64,000 nucleotides of DNA from Acanthopleura granulata (taxonomy: Eukaryota > Mollusca > Polyplacophora > Chitonida > Chitonidae), in the NCBI GenBank assembly GCA_016165875.1, contig JABBOT010000080.1:4371205-4435204 (forward strand). The letters are read 5' to 3'. The notes under the pieces are model-generated. The model made no database searches. It was given only the letters and a program-made list of their open reading frames with translations, and was not told where the DNA came from. Both the position numbers and the translations under genes were made by a program. This document shows positions 1-11,504 of this stretch, one piece after another. Each line of letters starts with the position of its first letter. Position 1 is the stretch's first letter.

Positions 1-329
1 ATGGTAGCCTATTTTATGGACTGTCACGCTGTCCAGTGTGGTTAAGCGCATTGTCAGCTTATTGGAATAATCTTGTTCATGTTTCACGCCAGGCTACATG
101 ATGGCTTTCACCAATGCATTGTCAACCGTCAACCATGGGGAGGCTGAGAAAGGCCATGTGATGTTATCAACGTCAAATGATATTAACACGCTCCAGTATA
201 AAGCCCATCTCAGAATTTAAATATGTAAATGCGTATAATTCTTGACCCGAAATTTTTTTTAAAGTGATAGGTATTTTATGTGCAGATTTCAACGTTATGC
301 CTCACGATGACTTTTTATCTGTTTTTTCT

Positions 330-850
330 TTTAACGTGGGGTGTCTGGTCACATAAGTTTTAAATTTTTACATGAACAGTTAGAACAAAATCTTAACTCA
401 GGTAAATCGACCCGAGGCCAGATTTCACCGGCAAGGTGTGACCATTTGCCAACTAACACAGTCTTCGCTGTTCTGATTTTATTTCCATGCTGTAGTTTTT
501 CATATTGTATTAATGCATAAAACGGGATTCTGCTGGTGGACTAAGCATCCCCGTGGCCTTGTCCCTTTTTTACGGCTTTCATGTTTCTGTTTTCATATGG
601 TAAATGTGATAACAGCACAGCATTTTGAGATAAACTCTCAGTGACGTCTGGTATATTGCATTTAAAATTGTAGCCCTTTTTTAAACTAATTCGAATTAAG
701 CCATGGTGCTAGGGGGTCTGAAATTGTTACTTCGTAAACACTTACATTAACATTTCACCAGTGACGTGGCGATTTGCCAGATATCAGACTCTCGTCGTTG
801 CTCTGATTTTACTCTGCTGCTAGTCTTTTATATTGACGCTTGTCTTGAGC
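330..850. repeat. Dispersed repeat family B, two tandem units
   Basis: The stretch from about 350 to 500 recurs, diverged, at about 735-835: an ACATGAACAGTTAGA-like segment, then a TTTGCCA...CGTCGTTGCTCTGATTTTAC segment and a GTAG-TTTTATATT segment. The unit is therefore about 350 bp and present twice. Related copies lie at about 12320-12590, 16040-16480 and 40880-41150, each with the shared core ACAACACAGCATTTTGAGTAATTCTAGAC. No coding frame is seen. It looks like an old non-coding transposon or satellite-derived repeat; the family is unnamed here. Confidence 0.6.
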
Positions 851-1214
851 CTGCACAGTGGATACAACTGTGCAGCCCAACTGACTATTAAACACCGAGG
901 ACCATATACCTGGGGATGCAGTATGTTTCACTTCATATTGGTTGTTAAATACTCCAGGCCATATATCCAAAGACGTAGTGAAAATCACCTCTTCATCCCA
1001 AGGGAGATGTCTTGTGTAGAAAATAGCCATTCAGTATATATTCGCTATATTCAGCGGAACAGCTGCCTACTCCGATTATTTAAGAGCGAATGTTTGGCAA
1101 GTTTTCGCGATACACTGGCAACATTTCAGCCACGTCCTGGTGACGGTTAATTAAGGAACTGATCGATCTTAAAAACAATATATTGTTACCCATGTTAAAC
1201 AAAGACGGCGCTAA

Positions 1215-1345
1215 TATTTATTTATTTATTTGACTGGTGTTTTACGCCGTGCTCAGGAATATTTCACATATACGACGGCGGCCAACATTATGTGGAAGGA
1301 AACCGGTTAGATGAAGGTACCGTCGTCTCTTTCGTGTGGTAGCTC
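1215..1345 (-). mobile_element. SINE 3' fragment (type 1)
   Basis: On the minus strand this ends with the standard tail: GGCCGCCGTCGTATA, GAAATATTCCTGAGCACGG, CGTAAAACACCAGTCAAATAAAT. Only the 3' part is present; the tRNA-like head is missing, so it is a 5'-truncated copy. Confidence 0.8.
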
Positions 1346-1925
1346 CAAATTCATGTCGTACTTGGTTAATATTTATCTAATAAATACATGAGAAAACAAA
1401 TAAATGAACATTTGAAAACTGTAAATGTAAATCCTGTCCCATGGAGGTACATTTGGAAAACAGAACTTAACCCTCAAACCTAACGCCAGATCTGTCTATC
1501 TACAGCTATTATAGTTGGTTTCTTAATCTGTATGACGTTGAACACAGGCAATAACTAGCGATTGTTAGGAGATATCATCGGGAAGTAACAATTCTGCTGT
1601 TATTGGAAATGTTCTTATGCAATTAGCCATCCGAATAACACCTTAATGATGTTTATGGCAGTACAATTCCTGTGATTAACATCAGTCTGTAGTCACACTA
1701 GTTTGTTTGAATATGCAGTACCAATCCTCATCAAGTTTCAGCTTGCCAAGTATAGTATTTTGTGATTTGCAGGGGAATTATGGTTTAATCGAAAAACGCA
1801 CGATTATGCAAGGGTGTAATCTATGTGTAGAGTTTTACTGTACAATTTGCCTACCGTGTTATTCCGCCTTAATTTGGATAGAGATAAAGTCTAAGTGGTT
1901 TGGTTGAATCTATGACGCACCCGCT
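1346..1925. other. No gene seen
   Basis: AT-rich sequence with no recognisable gene, repeat copy or splice-bounded exon. The short frame at 1707-1907 has no coding character that I can support. Confidence 0.5.
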
Positions 1926-3269
1926 TTACAGGCGCGCGTGCACTCTGTTACCCCAACAGATGACGTCGCGGACCTGGGAGAAAGCAGTGTCGGTGCCATC
2001 AGCACAGAGGTTTGAAACGTCTTGTTCTGTAGTATGTGGTTAAGAGGTATAGAATTAGTCTTAACCACAACCGAGGTAAGCCTAAATCGTCCCCAAAGTC
2101 AAATGTACGAGCACGCAGGTGAACACTTGGCGATATAAGCTCACGAGCTTAAGTGGAGTGACCCATCTTCGCTTTACTGATACAGTAGCACATCTTGACC
2201 ACAAGCTCGTGTCCTCTATATCTGGACGTATACCTAACAACGGTATCAAGATAGCATTTGTTATTCTTTTACATTGTAAATGAATTAACAACTAACAGAC
2301 ATTATATCGCCACGTTATTATGCGCACAAATGCAAAGAGTACGTAAAGGTCTGATCTTCGTAATTGTATAATTCACACTCTTGTGCCTCGCGCATGTAAA
2401 TCTCGCTACTGGCCCGCCAGCGTTTTGTACATTTTTTAGTTTCATCTTTTTGCCTTTATGGTTATCTTTGCTATAGACCTGTTCCCTACAATATTCCCAA
2501 CATGCAGTGTTTTCATTCCACATAATCTGCCATCGCATGTTGTTTTGCTTTTCTCCGATTCGGTTAATTTGTTTATATTTCTGTATGTAATAATATGGCA
2601 AACGCACTATTATATCGTACAAATGACACCACGGCGATTTAGCTTTTTAACCTGGCTTTTTTAACCTGATTAACTTCAGTTGAATGTTAATTAAAATCTA
2701 GATGAGGAGTTAAAGCGGTTCATTACAATTTGTTTTTCGTTCGATATGGTGTGTCATTAACAAAACGTCACAATAACTGTAATTATACTTGATATATAGA
2801 TATATATACCTTTTTTTCCTTTCTTTTTGGTGACTGGTAAATGTTATTAATATGCCTCACACAAGCATCTGTTGCAACATTTGTATACAAACTAGTTTTA
2901 CCTTATAACTAACTCTTTTAGGACTGCTGTATCAGCTCCAGTTGGACTGACCATTGTCCTGCATGCGATGCCTGTGCTATAGACTAGATAAGTGGCCATT
3001 AGCTCATGATGTAGGCAATACCTCCGATGAGCGGCTATGAACACCACAAAAACGGCAGCAGGGATGTCAGAAGGATCCGGTCACGATACCTCGGTGTGTG
3101 CATCCATGCATACAATTGCCGTGTGATGGATGGTTAAATTGTTCACTTTATTAGTGTTATTCAACTCACCTGTATGAGTGACCGGCACGGCCACTGCAGT
3201 CAAGGGCCCGCCGCCAAGGTCTGCGGCGATGACCAGAGCCACTGTCAGAAAAATCTTCGCGTCCACCAT
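1926..3269 (-). CDS. Candidate small secreted protein, two exons
   Basis: Exon 1 is 3269 down to 3170: ATG, then a short charged start (MVDAK) and a hydrophobic run (IFLTVALVIAADLGGG) that resembles a signal peptide. It ends at a strong donor, CAG/GTGAGT on the minus strand. Exon 2 is 2026 down to 1926: it follows a CTACAG acceptor and ends in TAA. Exon 1 leaves one base, and exon 2 supplies the two needed to stay open, giving 66 residues over a 1143 bp intron. The predicted mature part has only two cysteines (in NLCADG and VICWGN). A TATA box lies about 100 bp upstream. I do not recognise the family; a secreted peptide or hormone precursor is one possibility. The phase match and promoter support it, but there is no homology evidence, so a chance exon pair remains possible. 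Confidence 0.45.
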
Positions 3270-3370
3270 GATCCTGAAGGGGAATTGCCCTCAGCGATAA
3301 GGCGAAACAAGATTTTAGCCCAGAGATTGTCGAACGTCAGAGGCACGTTGAAACAAGATTTACCAACGCA

Positions 3371-3384
3371 GGTTATATATAGAG
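3371..3384 (-). promoter_or_regulatory. TATA box of the minus-strand gene
   Basis: Read on the minus strand this is CTCTATATATAACC. It lies about 100 bp before the ATG at 3269, leaving room for a start site near 3345-3350 and a short 5' UTR. The link to the gene is inferred from spacing alone; the motif is also TATA-like on the plus strand. Confidence 0.4.
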
Positions 3385-3492
3385 AAAATATGGGTTAATG
3401 TTTAACCAGCTGATATAATGCACTTCCTTTCAACACGCTGTCACCTCCTTCCTTTCTGAATTATTTCACCTGGGTCTTCTGGATTGTTTTAG

Positions 3493-3633
3493 CTTGAAAC
3501 AGTCTGGATTTCCACCGGTGTGATTCACGGCTACAGAGCCCCGGGTAACGGAGTGCTGGGTTTCCCACCGGGAAAGTTTCCTCTCGGTTGCTATGACAGC
3601 GGATGTGAGACACAGCGATGTTTTATCACCTAG
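3493..3633 (+). CDS. Possible terminal exon, unknown protein
   Basis: A good acceptor (GATTGTTTTAG) at 3482-3492 is followed by 46 open codons ending in TAG. The frame is rich in Gly, Pro and Cys (for example GYRAPGNGVLGFPPGKFPLG, then three cysteines near the end) and stands in a local GC-rich block at 3480-3780. No upstream exon was identified. The opposite strand is also open over the same bases, so the strand is uncertain and the block might instead be promoter-type DNA for the minus-strand gene at 3269. No function is assigned. Confidence 0.2.
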   Translation, partial: LETVWISTGVIHGYRAPGNGVLGFPPGKFPLGCYDSGCETQRCFIT

Positions 3634-3639
3634 GACAGT

Positions 3640-5400
3640 GTTCAATTACATTAGCAGCTTGAAAAATCTGCTCTCAGTTTACCTCCCTCAATTGTGATTG
3701 TTGAGTGAGAACAGCGGGTTGCTCGTCCCGACCGCTAACACATCCGTCCGGCCGCGAGAGTGACACTGATCATTGACTGAACTGGTCTGGAATATTACGC
3801 GGTAAAATTATTTTGTGGTTATAACTCGTGTCCGAAGCTCAGTATAATATCTCTGAATTTCACATAAGCTGGTCTCTGAACAGAATCCACTGTTCACGGT
3901 GAATATATCCCCAATGAGGCTAGAGTAACATGTTTGAGCGTTTTATATGTACGACTGACAATGAGTCGAGCAGCACAAGTATCATGTATTACATGGGAAC
4001 GGCCATATGAGTCAGATCAAAAAGTGGGCTTAAGTGCGGCAGAGCACTATACAGCCGGCCAGTATGAGTGGAACGTTCGCTGGCGAAAGTCCTTGTCGGA
4101 TATTGAACAAGTGCGGGGTTTGCCTCGGGGGGAATTCTCGGCCCGAACACGTCACGATGTGTGTTATTTTGACAATTAACGCGTTGATATTCATTTTTTG
4201 TGTGCACATTTGTGAGACGACGAGGATAACTATAACCTGAACACGGAAGTAAACGGCAGTATAATGTGAATGTATAAGTGTTATGCTTCACGTGAGTAAA
4301 TTATCGCCGTTATGATTCATTGGAGGTTGAGCAAAAACTTGCGGTAATTAGATACATGAACATATAGGTTTATGAACACCTCATAAACAGCTTAGGCTCA
4401 ATCCACAAAAGGTCATCTACCGACAGAAATATGGGTGTAAAAAGCATAGTACTTGTAAATACTAACGCTTTCTACATATATTTAGAATACGTCAAAGTAT
4501 ATCGGTCTGGAAAAAACAAGGAAGAGTGTCAGAAATGTTAATGTTAATTGGCAAAACATGAAATAAGTCAGAATGAAATTTCAGACAGCTTTATATGGAA
4601 CTTGATTCCGGCCACTGATTTGATTGTTTACGATGCTCAGTTATATTTCCCCTACAACACGCAAAGCGTGCAATGGCTGAATTGAGCACAAACCTATTTA
4701 TGACCTCAAACAGCTATTTGCCGTCGCAATGTATAGTCAGCCATTGTCGTTTTATATACGACGCATTGTTACAAAAAGTCAATCGCTTTTGCGGCACAAG
4801 TGTATGACGTTCCGGAGATACAACGAGCTAAACATGTTGTGAGCAGATGTATCTAAATATATGTATCCAAACAAGACATGTCTCACATGTTAACACATGT
4901 ACCGTCTTTTTTTTTCGCTGCGCTCAACTAATCAATCGTTAGGATTTCCGCGTAGTTCCCATGATCTATGAAAGATCCATTTTCTGTATAGTACCACGTC
5001 TTCATTTTGATACTTCGTTTGCTCGAAAAAGACGGTGTGTGCTAAATAGGTTAGCCTATGATTTACGCGGACAGCACCACGTACATTACGTGTATATCTA
5101 CATGGGCTTCGCATCGACGCAATGCTATGCTATGTGGTCCTCATCAGCTATGGTCTAATCTCTACTTAAACCCGGAGTACGCTATGAACATATATAGTAC
5201 TTATATGTATCGCTAGTAAGTAATTTGCATGTTCAACGTAGTCGGCCTAAATTATTATATAGTATAAAGATATTAACCTAAGTGTATCTCAGTTCAACAA
5301 ATTGTGTATCTTAATTTGTGTAAACTATAAATAAATGAAGACACTGAAATTACATGTTCCTCAAGTAAGCACTGAAAGTAATCTGATACAATACATCTTC
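3640..5400. other. No gene seen
   Basis: Mixed AT-rich sequence. The overlapping short frames on both strands at 3934-4291 and 4932-5158 have no splice or domain support. Nothing else is recognised. Confidence 0.45.
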
Positions 5401-5404
5401 AGTT

Positions 5405-5515
5405 TCCTCGGAGACTCTGTGGCCGAGAGAGGTTTGCGGGCTAGCGCAGTGCAGCGACCCATGAGCCTCTTACCAATGCGGTCGCTTGGAGTTCAAGTTC
5501 ATTTATATAATAGTT
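5405..5515 (+). mobile_element. SINE head fragment (type 1)
   Basis: This shows the tRNA-like 5' half of the SINE: a CTGTGGCCGAGAGAGG A-box-like region, the internal CCCATGAGCCTCTTACCAAT segment, and a B-box-like GGAGTTCAAGTTCA. The body and tail are missing after about 5510. Confidence 0.65.
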
Positions 5516-5787
5516 AGTAAGTTTTGGGGGTTTTGAAAACATGTGTGCCTCGAATAAACCACAGGCGCTCTCCAGGTGAACGGCACACTTCCTGACGTAA
5601 AGCTACAGCCGATCTAGCAAGAATTTGACGCGAACTTTGGACGGCACTCCTCCAATGCCGATCTGCTGTGGCAGAGAAAGTTGAGGCTTGGGAGGGGGGG
5701 GGGGAGACATACTTTATGAGCCCCTGGGTTACGGCCGCGAATGTCTACATGGTTCCCCCAACGGGTTTAGAACACGAACTCCTGTAG

Positions 5788-5885
5788 CCAAATAATCTCT
5801 TCAAGTTTGACGTTAATTCAGGAATTATCTTTTCGGGCAAAGCGGCTGCAGTTAAAGATTATCTCGAAAAATACAGGGACTGTGG
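5788..5885 (+). CDS. Possible internal exon, unknown protein
   Basis: A CTCCTGTAG acceptor precedes 32 open codons, and the exon could end at GG/GTGAGC. The frame reads like coding sequence (for example SGKAAAVKDYLEKYRDCG). It lies in a GC-rich island at 5400-6030 that holds other overlapping open frames on both strands, which weakens the case. No partner exons were found. Confidence 0.2.
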
Positions 5886-6149
5886 GTGAGCTCGGCCGGA
5901 TCGTACAGCAACGCTGTTTGGTATCATCTGCACGCCGCGGTCGCAGTGTGGCGCTCTGTGGGATTTGTCTCTCGGAGGTCAACGGGATTATTACTGATAG
6001 AACGGGTGAACATGAAGAAATTTGTGAATAAGAGCAAATGTTCACTGTTAAAACGCAAATGCTTAAATGCCAACATTTTCTAAACGCTTTCACACTCTCT
6101 GTGCTTGTGGTGTTTTGGAAACAATAGATCGGCAACGCTCGTGTGACCG

Positions 6150-6400
6150 GTCGAACAACCTTACGAAGGTTGAAGGCAACTTGTCTTCCAACAATATAAC
6201 TGTACGTTCCACGTAGAAAAGTTCGTCAGTAACTTCCGAAAGACCAGTGGTTTACTCCGGCTTACTTCATTCATAATACTGTAGTGAAATTTTCTTGAGT
6301 ATGGCGTAAAAATCGAATCAAATAAATATCATAATACTGTATTGTATAAGTGAAAAATTCTTGCTATGGCGTTAAGCAATGAACAATCAATTCAATTAAT
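6150..6400 (+). mobile_element. SINE type 2 copy plus an extra tail
   Basis: From about 6205 it has CCACGTAGAAAAGTTCGTCAG and a TAACTT-CGAAAG segment typical of a second SINE body, then the shared tail AGTGAAATTTTCTTGAGTATGG and CGTAAAAATCGAATCAAATAAAT, ending near 6330. A second, more decayed tail (AAGTGAAAAATTCTTGCTATGG) follows at 6345-6400, so two tails stand in tandem. Confidence 0.65.
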
Positions 6401-6889
6401 TTAGTGCTCAGACAAATGTTGTAATCAAACATTATACCTCTGTGCTAATTTATTATTACTTAAGTGTTGTATTCAGAACATTTATAACACGTTTTTCAAT
6501 ACTCTCCTCATCTAACTTTAGGTAACAACTTCAGAACAATTATAAATCAGCATAGCATTTTAACGCGTTGGTTCTCCCATGATACTGCGTTTAACATTTT
6601 ATCTCATTTTGACACTTTATTTATTTAAGTCAAATTTCTAGCATGTTAGAAAATGTGAATTCAACACGGTAAATGTTTGTATATAGGTGTTCATCGGTAA
6701 GGTTGAGGAGATTTTCAACAGATATCACACCCAAAGTCACTAAGGATGGGAGTTTCTCATCGGGTATGACTCCTTGTGTGGGCAATGACTGAGTACTGTA
6801 GGTCTCCGTAGAGAAAACCCAGTGTCTCGGAGACTCGTACAGAACTAGCCATCGGTTGACATCTGGGTAATCTCACGAAGGCGATCCAA

Positions 6890-7345
6890 GATTTGGCTCC
6901 GAATTGAAGAGTGCGGGAGTACTGATTGTATAATATTGCCACACAGACAGTCTAGGCTGTCGATACACTATAAATTTCTCTACTGTCATTTTATACATAG
7001 CTTAAAATATATCAAAATTGTTGTCAACTTTAGAAACAACTGAAAATCTTCCCACCCTCTCCCTGAGGTTACTAAGGTGACGAAATACTATTACATCACT
7101 TTCATAAGCAACACTTAAAAATTTGGTGGCCATACGAGGTTGATTTTTTGAAATGCTGTAGAGAAAAGTCGAAGCTGCATGTGGTGTTATGAATAGGCCA
7201 CGCGTAAGTTTGGGGGCATATATTTGTGGGGTTGAAGTAGACGAATTTACTACATAAATAGTAAGGACAATCAGTGCGCTCGCAACACCTTAACACTGCT
7301 GCCTCACAGGAACACCATTGCGAAGGCACTACAGGCATGAAGACA
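6890..7345. repeat. Dispersed repeat family A, copy 1
   Basis: Homologous along its length to 9405-9850. Shared landmarks in order are AAGATTTGGCT, a GATAATA-TGGCACA-AGTCTAG stretch, GAGGTTAC-AAGGTGAC, a GAGAAAA-TC--AGCTG stretch, and GGGTTGAAGT-GAC-AATTTA-TACATAAATAGTAA. The copies are clearly diverged. The minus-strand frame at 7102-7368 is not shared with the other copy, so it is not taken as a gene. The element class is unknown; no terminal repeats are obvious. Confidence 0.65.
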
Positions 7346-7439
7346 TTGTATTCAGCCATGGTGTACACTGATACCGACTTGACTTGTCTATTCCAGTGTG
7401 TTACTGATCGTGCTAATGCTTTATTTATACTCAGTAATG

Positions 7440-7600
7440 TTACTCTGTTACGATCGCGGACAATAAACCGAAGTGCACTGGGTAACCACCGACCCTCGGT
7501 AGGCTACTAACGAACTTTCCCACTTGTGGCGTACATATGCTTAGGCTATGAACAAGGGAGTTTCGAGATCGAACTCTGATCTCTAAAGGTAAGAAAAGCC
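7440..7600 (-). mobile_element. SINE type 2 fragment
   Basis: On the minus strand it carries GATCTCGAAACTCCC, then CCACAAGTGGGAAAGTTCGT, TAG-CTACCGAGGGTCGGTGG and a CCGGTTT-like segment, the same order as the type 2 bodies at 6.2, 11.6 and 27.8 kb. The tail is missing. Confidence 0.55.
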
Positions 7601-7639
7601 CTACTGTACCATGTGACCTGTCAAAAATGTTAGGCAACT

Positions 7640-8270
7640 ATTTCTGATTACATTTACCATAACATGGGCGTCTAAGAAAAGTTTCAAAAATAGTTACTTA
7701 GATTTGACGTACGATAGGGAAAATTGAGGAACTGGAAGTTTATTAATTTAAAAAGCTCCTAATTAAAGGAGGGTCGTTTGTACCCCCCTATCACGGCAAG
7801 CCAGGTAATCGGTAAACTAAAATTGCCTGACATTTTTGACGAGTCATATAAACTCTTTTTACCTTCTACAACAAAAGAGTTCGAACTTGAAACTCCCATA
7901 TTGGTGGGAGGCAAGTGGTCTGTAGACTTGCGCAAATGATCACGCGAGTTCTACTGTTATGAAGGCCCCACAAGCTCACTGTCATGCCTCTTTTGGACTA
8001 AACTTGCTAGTTTTAAGCCTAATGTGTGATTTTAGCGTTCTTGATCTGATGGAATCGACGTACGAAATTAATATGTGCAGATGGGACGCCGAAGAAACGC
8101 CGACACAAACGCCTTTACGCTGGATAGGATGAGCAAACATTGTACATATGTGGTACCTCAACAGTGTAAAGCCAGTGGAATTTGTAAAGAGTATTTTTTT
8201 TATTGTTAGTATTCCTAATAAGTGCCCGAGAAATGCCTGTCATGTTGAGTGAAATTATTGATTCACCCAG
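7640..8270. other. No gene seen
   Basis: AT-rich, with no recognisable feature before the acceptor at 8260-8270 that begins the next candidate exon. Confidence 0.45.
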
Positions 8271-8450
8271 GTATACTTGTTTAAACAAGGCTTTGAGGAG
8301 TCTGAAAGAGGCAAACAGATGACGGACGGAAAACCAGGGCTTACTCGGTCACCTGACTTCAGCCTCGACAGCCAGTCGGCCCTGCCATCTCCCAGGATCA
8401 TCGGACTCACGCCTGCTCGGGATCGCATACACACAAACATAGTGCAACAG
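8271..8450 (+). CDS. Candidate internal exon, unknown protein
   Basis: It is bounded by an acceptor (GATTCACCCAG) and a strong donor (CAACAG/GTAAGC). Between them are exactly 60 open codons, phase 0 at both ends. The composition is coding-like and more GC-rich than its surroundings, with Ser, Pro, Arg and Lys common (for example SPRIIGLTPARDRIHTN), suggesting a disordered linker-type region. No partner exon or homologue was recognised. The antisense strand is also open over part of the exon. Confidence 0.35.
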
Positions 8451-8934
8451 GTAAGCCGTCTCAGAATTCCCATGTTACAAAGATTTTCAGGGCATTCTTA
8501 CTTCTCCTTATCAGTTATGATTAGGTGGACCCCACTTTGTAAACCTGTGTGCGCCTTTTGAAGCCATATATTTTGTTACTAATGGTAACACTGTTTGCAA
8601 CAGATCTATGGCATATGACGATAATAATATCGTGATGTTCTGAGACTTCTCAACACAGGTACGTCACTGGATTATTTCTTCAAGTAACACTACCCATCCG
8701 TCAGAATTTGAATTATATTTTGGGCCGTACTTGTCTTTATAATATTCAACGAAAAGTTGCGTTTATATACAGGATGTTTTTGGTAGAAACAACTCGTCGA
8801 ATTCGATCAGTCAGACGAAAATCAGACAAGATTTTATTTCATAAGCCTCCCTCACAAGGTGAAATTTGTCGAATTCGGTGAATTGTGTAAACCCACATTT
8901 GCTTTGTTTTCGTTCGACAAATCAAATCAGTTGG
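8451..8934. other. No gene seen
   Basis: Possible intronic sequence if the preceding exon is real. A CAACACAG/GTACGT site near 8658 looks like a donor, but the frame before it is closed. Confidence 0.4.
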
Positions 8935-9235
8935 CCACCTGGGTGGCCTAGGGGTCAGGACATCCGTGATCAGTCGCGGGTCGGGCCATAATAAAAACGT
9001 AAAAATGGTACTTGTTGCTGTCTCGCTTGGCGCTCAGCACTGAGAGGTGAGGACAAGGAAACAGGACTGGTCGGCCCGGTGTCAGTATAATGTGACTGAG
9101 CGGGCTGTCATGTCTGGTGTTCTCGGCGTCAAGAACACACCCTGCCACAAAAGACACAATATAAATACATTCTAAGGACTGTTTGTCGTCGTATCGCTGC
9201 AAAATTGTTCAGTGTGGCATAAAATTAATCAAATT
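8935..9235 (+). mobile_element. SINE type 3, copy 1
   Basis: The head is tRNA-like (GGGTGGCCTAGGGGTCAGGACA, then a GCGGGTCGGGCC B-box region). The body is nearly the same as at 26670-27000: GGCGCTCAGCACTGAGAGGT, AAGGAAACAGGACTGGTCGG, GGTGTCAGTATAATGTGACT, CTGTCATGTCTGGTGTTCTC. The 3' end is a degraded GCATAAAATTAATCAAATTAAATC. It does not share the tail of types 1 and 2. Confidence 0.75.
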
Positions 9236-9404
9236 AAATCGACACAATTCGTCATAAATCGCACTGTGTCAATGTGAAAGTAAGCGTTGACCTGGCCCCA
9301 GTGGCCATGGCTCCCTATCTGTGCGAAATCGCTGGCTTGACGTTATAACAAAGTACGTTATACAAAACCGTTGTTTTCACACATGCGCAGTTCGACCAGT
9401 TGGG

Positions 9405-9850
9405 TCCAAGATTTGGCTGGAGCACTGATTTGATAATACTGGCACATAGTCTAGATTGTTGAAATTTCTATAATGTTATTTTACACCTAGTTAAAGTATA
9501 TCAGAATTTGTCTGCTATGAATACTACTAAAAACTTTTTGCCAGGCTTACTAACCCTCCCCGCCCTCCTCACTGGAGGTTACCAAGGTGACAAACTGGTC
9601 TTCCGTCACTCCCAGGAGCCACAGCTCTAAAAAATGGTGGTCATGCTAGGTTGGTTTTTTTGATATGATGCAGAGAAAAATCCCAGCTGTATTTGGTGGT
9701 ATAGCACACCACCAGGTGAAAGTTTGAGGATATATATTTTTCGGGTTGAAGTTGACAAATTTAATACATAAATAGTAAAGAAAATCAATGCGCTCGTGTA
9801 AACTGTTGCGCTGAAAGAGCTTGTCGCTGAAGTTACACCAGGCATGCTGC
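9405..9850. repeat. Dispersed repeat family A, copy 2
   Basis: The second copy of the family described at 6890-7345, about 2.5 kb away and in the same orientation. The minus-strand frame at 9627-9845 lies wholly inside the repeat and does not correspond to the frame in the other copy, so it is treated as chance. Confidence 0.65.
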
Positions 9851-11504
9851 GACTAGTTCCTAAAACTGCCCCTGGTACAGATTCATGATTCGGCTGTAGT
9901 CTGAGGTCAGGCGTTCACCCCCGGGTCCCCTTTTCACAAGCCTGGTGTAAGTTATATCAAACGTAATTTCCAAGACGACATATATGGTAGAGAATCGTGA
10001 CCATGGTAGTTACGTTTTACGAAACCTTACAACCTCATCGTAAAACGGTCATTTGGATATCAGGTTTCCTTCGTCCATATACCTCACGGCAGCATTATAT
10101 AAAATCTTCAGCTTACGGCATTCAATACCCGTTAACAAAATACATAAATATATATACACTTCTGTCAGGAACGCATGATTTTAGTAACGACACAGCGCTA
10201 TGTCTGCACTCTCCCACACATCGACAGAGAAGTTTTCGTCACTTTTCTCGTGCATCATGTGACCACGCAGTATTATTGTGTGGAAGGCATCATAAACTTC
10301 GCATATATGTAAAGATATGTGAAGATTGATTTGGGAAGATCTCTGAATCTGTGATTCTTGAAATTATTCAGTAGTAAATGTTTATTTACTTGCCTGGATG
10401 ATTTTTAACTTCATACTCAAGAATGTCCCATTTACATGGTGTCGGTAAGATTTATGGTTGGAGAAAGTCAATTTTCCGTTCTTCTTGTCAGTTTTACGTC
10501 TAAAACGAATGAATAGGGTCCCATTTATTTAGCTATTATTATTATTATTAGATTTTTAAATTATAAAATTATTTATGCATGGTTGCTCCATATGATTTGA
10601 GATACATGCACGAATTATGCAAGAGATTCGACATTATTTTTACATTTACAAAAAATTACCTCATCACCACATTCACACAATCTTGTGATCAGTAAGTAGG
10701 TTAGCTTCCAACTTTAATGTGTTCTAGCTCTGTATTTGCTAGTTGCGGGTATAATGACCTGCGCAGTATAAACACAGCAAATCTGCGAACAAACATCATA
10801 GATTGTGGAGTATTATATATATAAGAAGGTATATCATGTATTAATTGCATCTGCTAAGAATTACTCAGTATATCTCCACCCCACGAGAAAAGAAAAAAAA
10901 AACAACAACAAGAAAACCAACAAAATATAAAACAAAACAACACCACCCCCTATCCCCCCCCCAAAAAAAACAGTAACAAAAGATACGCTTCACACTTTTC
11001 CAGATTATTCAATTGCAAGACTATGAAGGGTTCGAAGAAGTCGTGTAGACATTACGAGAATTCTAACATGCCGTATTTTAGCGATCATGAGAATTTCGGC
11101 ATAACATATTTCGTGAAACGAACAACAGCCTTTTTGTGGCTGACGTGCGAAAGTGCCTTACTAACCGGGATGTCCGGCCTGTTCAGGCGATACCGACCAA
11201 ACAGATAAGGACCTAACCGCATGAGTAAACTACGCTGCCAACCCGAATCGGTTGGGGGCGTATTGTTTAGTTCCGGACGTGAGTGAAGGGTCGGTTTTAT
11301 ATCGCGTGTTGTTACAATATTCAGTCATTTCAGTGCAGCACTGTCTAAAATTGTAATTGGGATGTATAAGTTATTATGGTTTGAAAACTAAAATTCACGG
11401 TCAAATCTGTCAACATAGGCCTAATATGTAAAGCGGTAAATTTTGAAGCGCTGTATTGAAAGAATACATCCGGTATTCAGAACTATGGTGTTTATTTAGT
11501 AATC
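9851..11504. other. No gene seen; low-complexity and hairpin DNA
   Basis: It contains an A/C-rich low-complexity run at about 10880-10980 and an imperfect hairpin at 11054-11116. The frames at 9997-10329 and 11023-11208 have no supporting signals. Confidence 0.5.

Noticed and set aside
9997..10329. 110-codon plus-strand frame
   Set aside because: It has no recognised domain, no start context and no splice borders, and it lies among low-complexity and repeat DNA.
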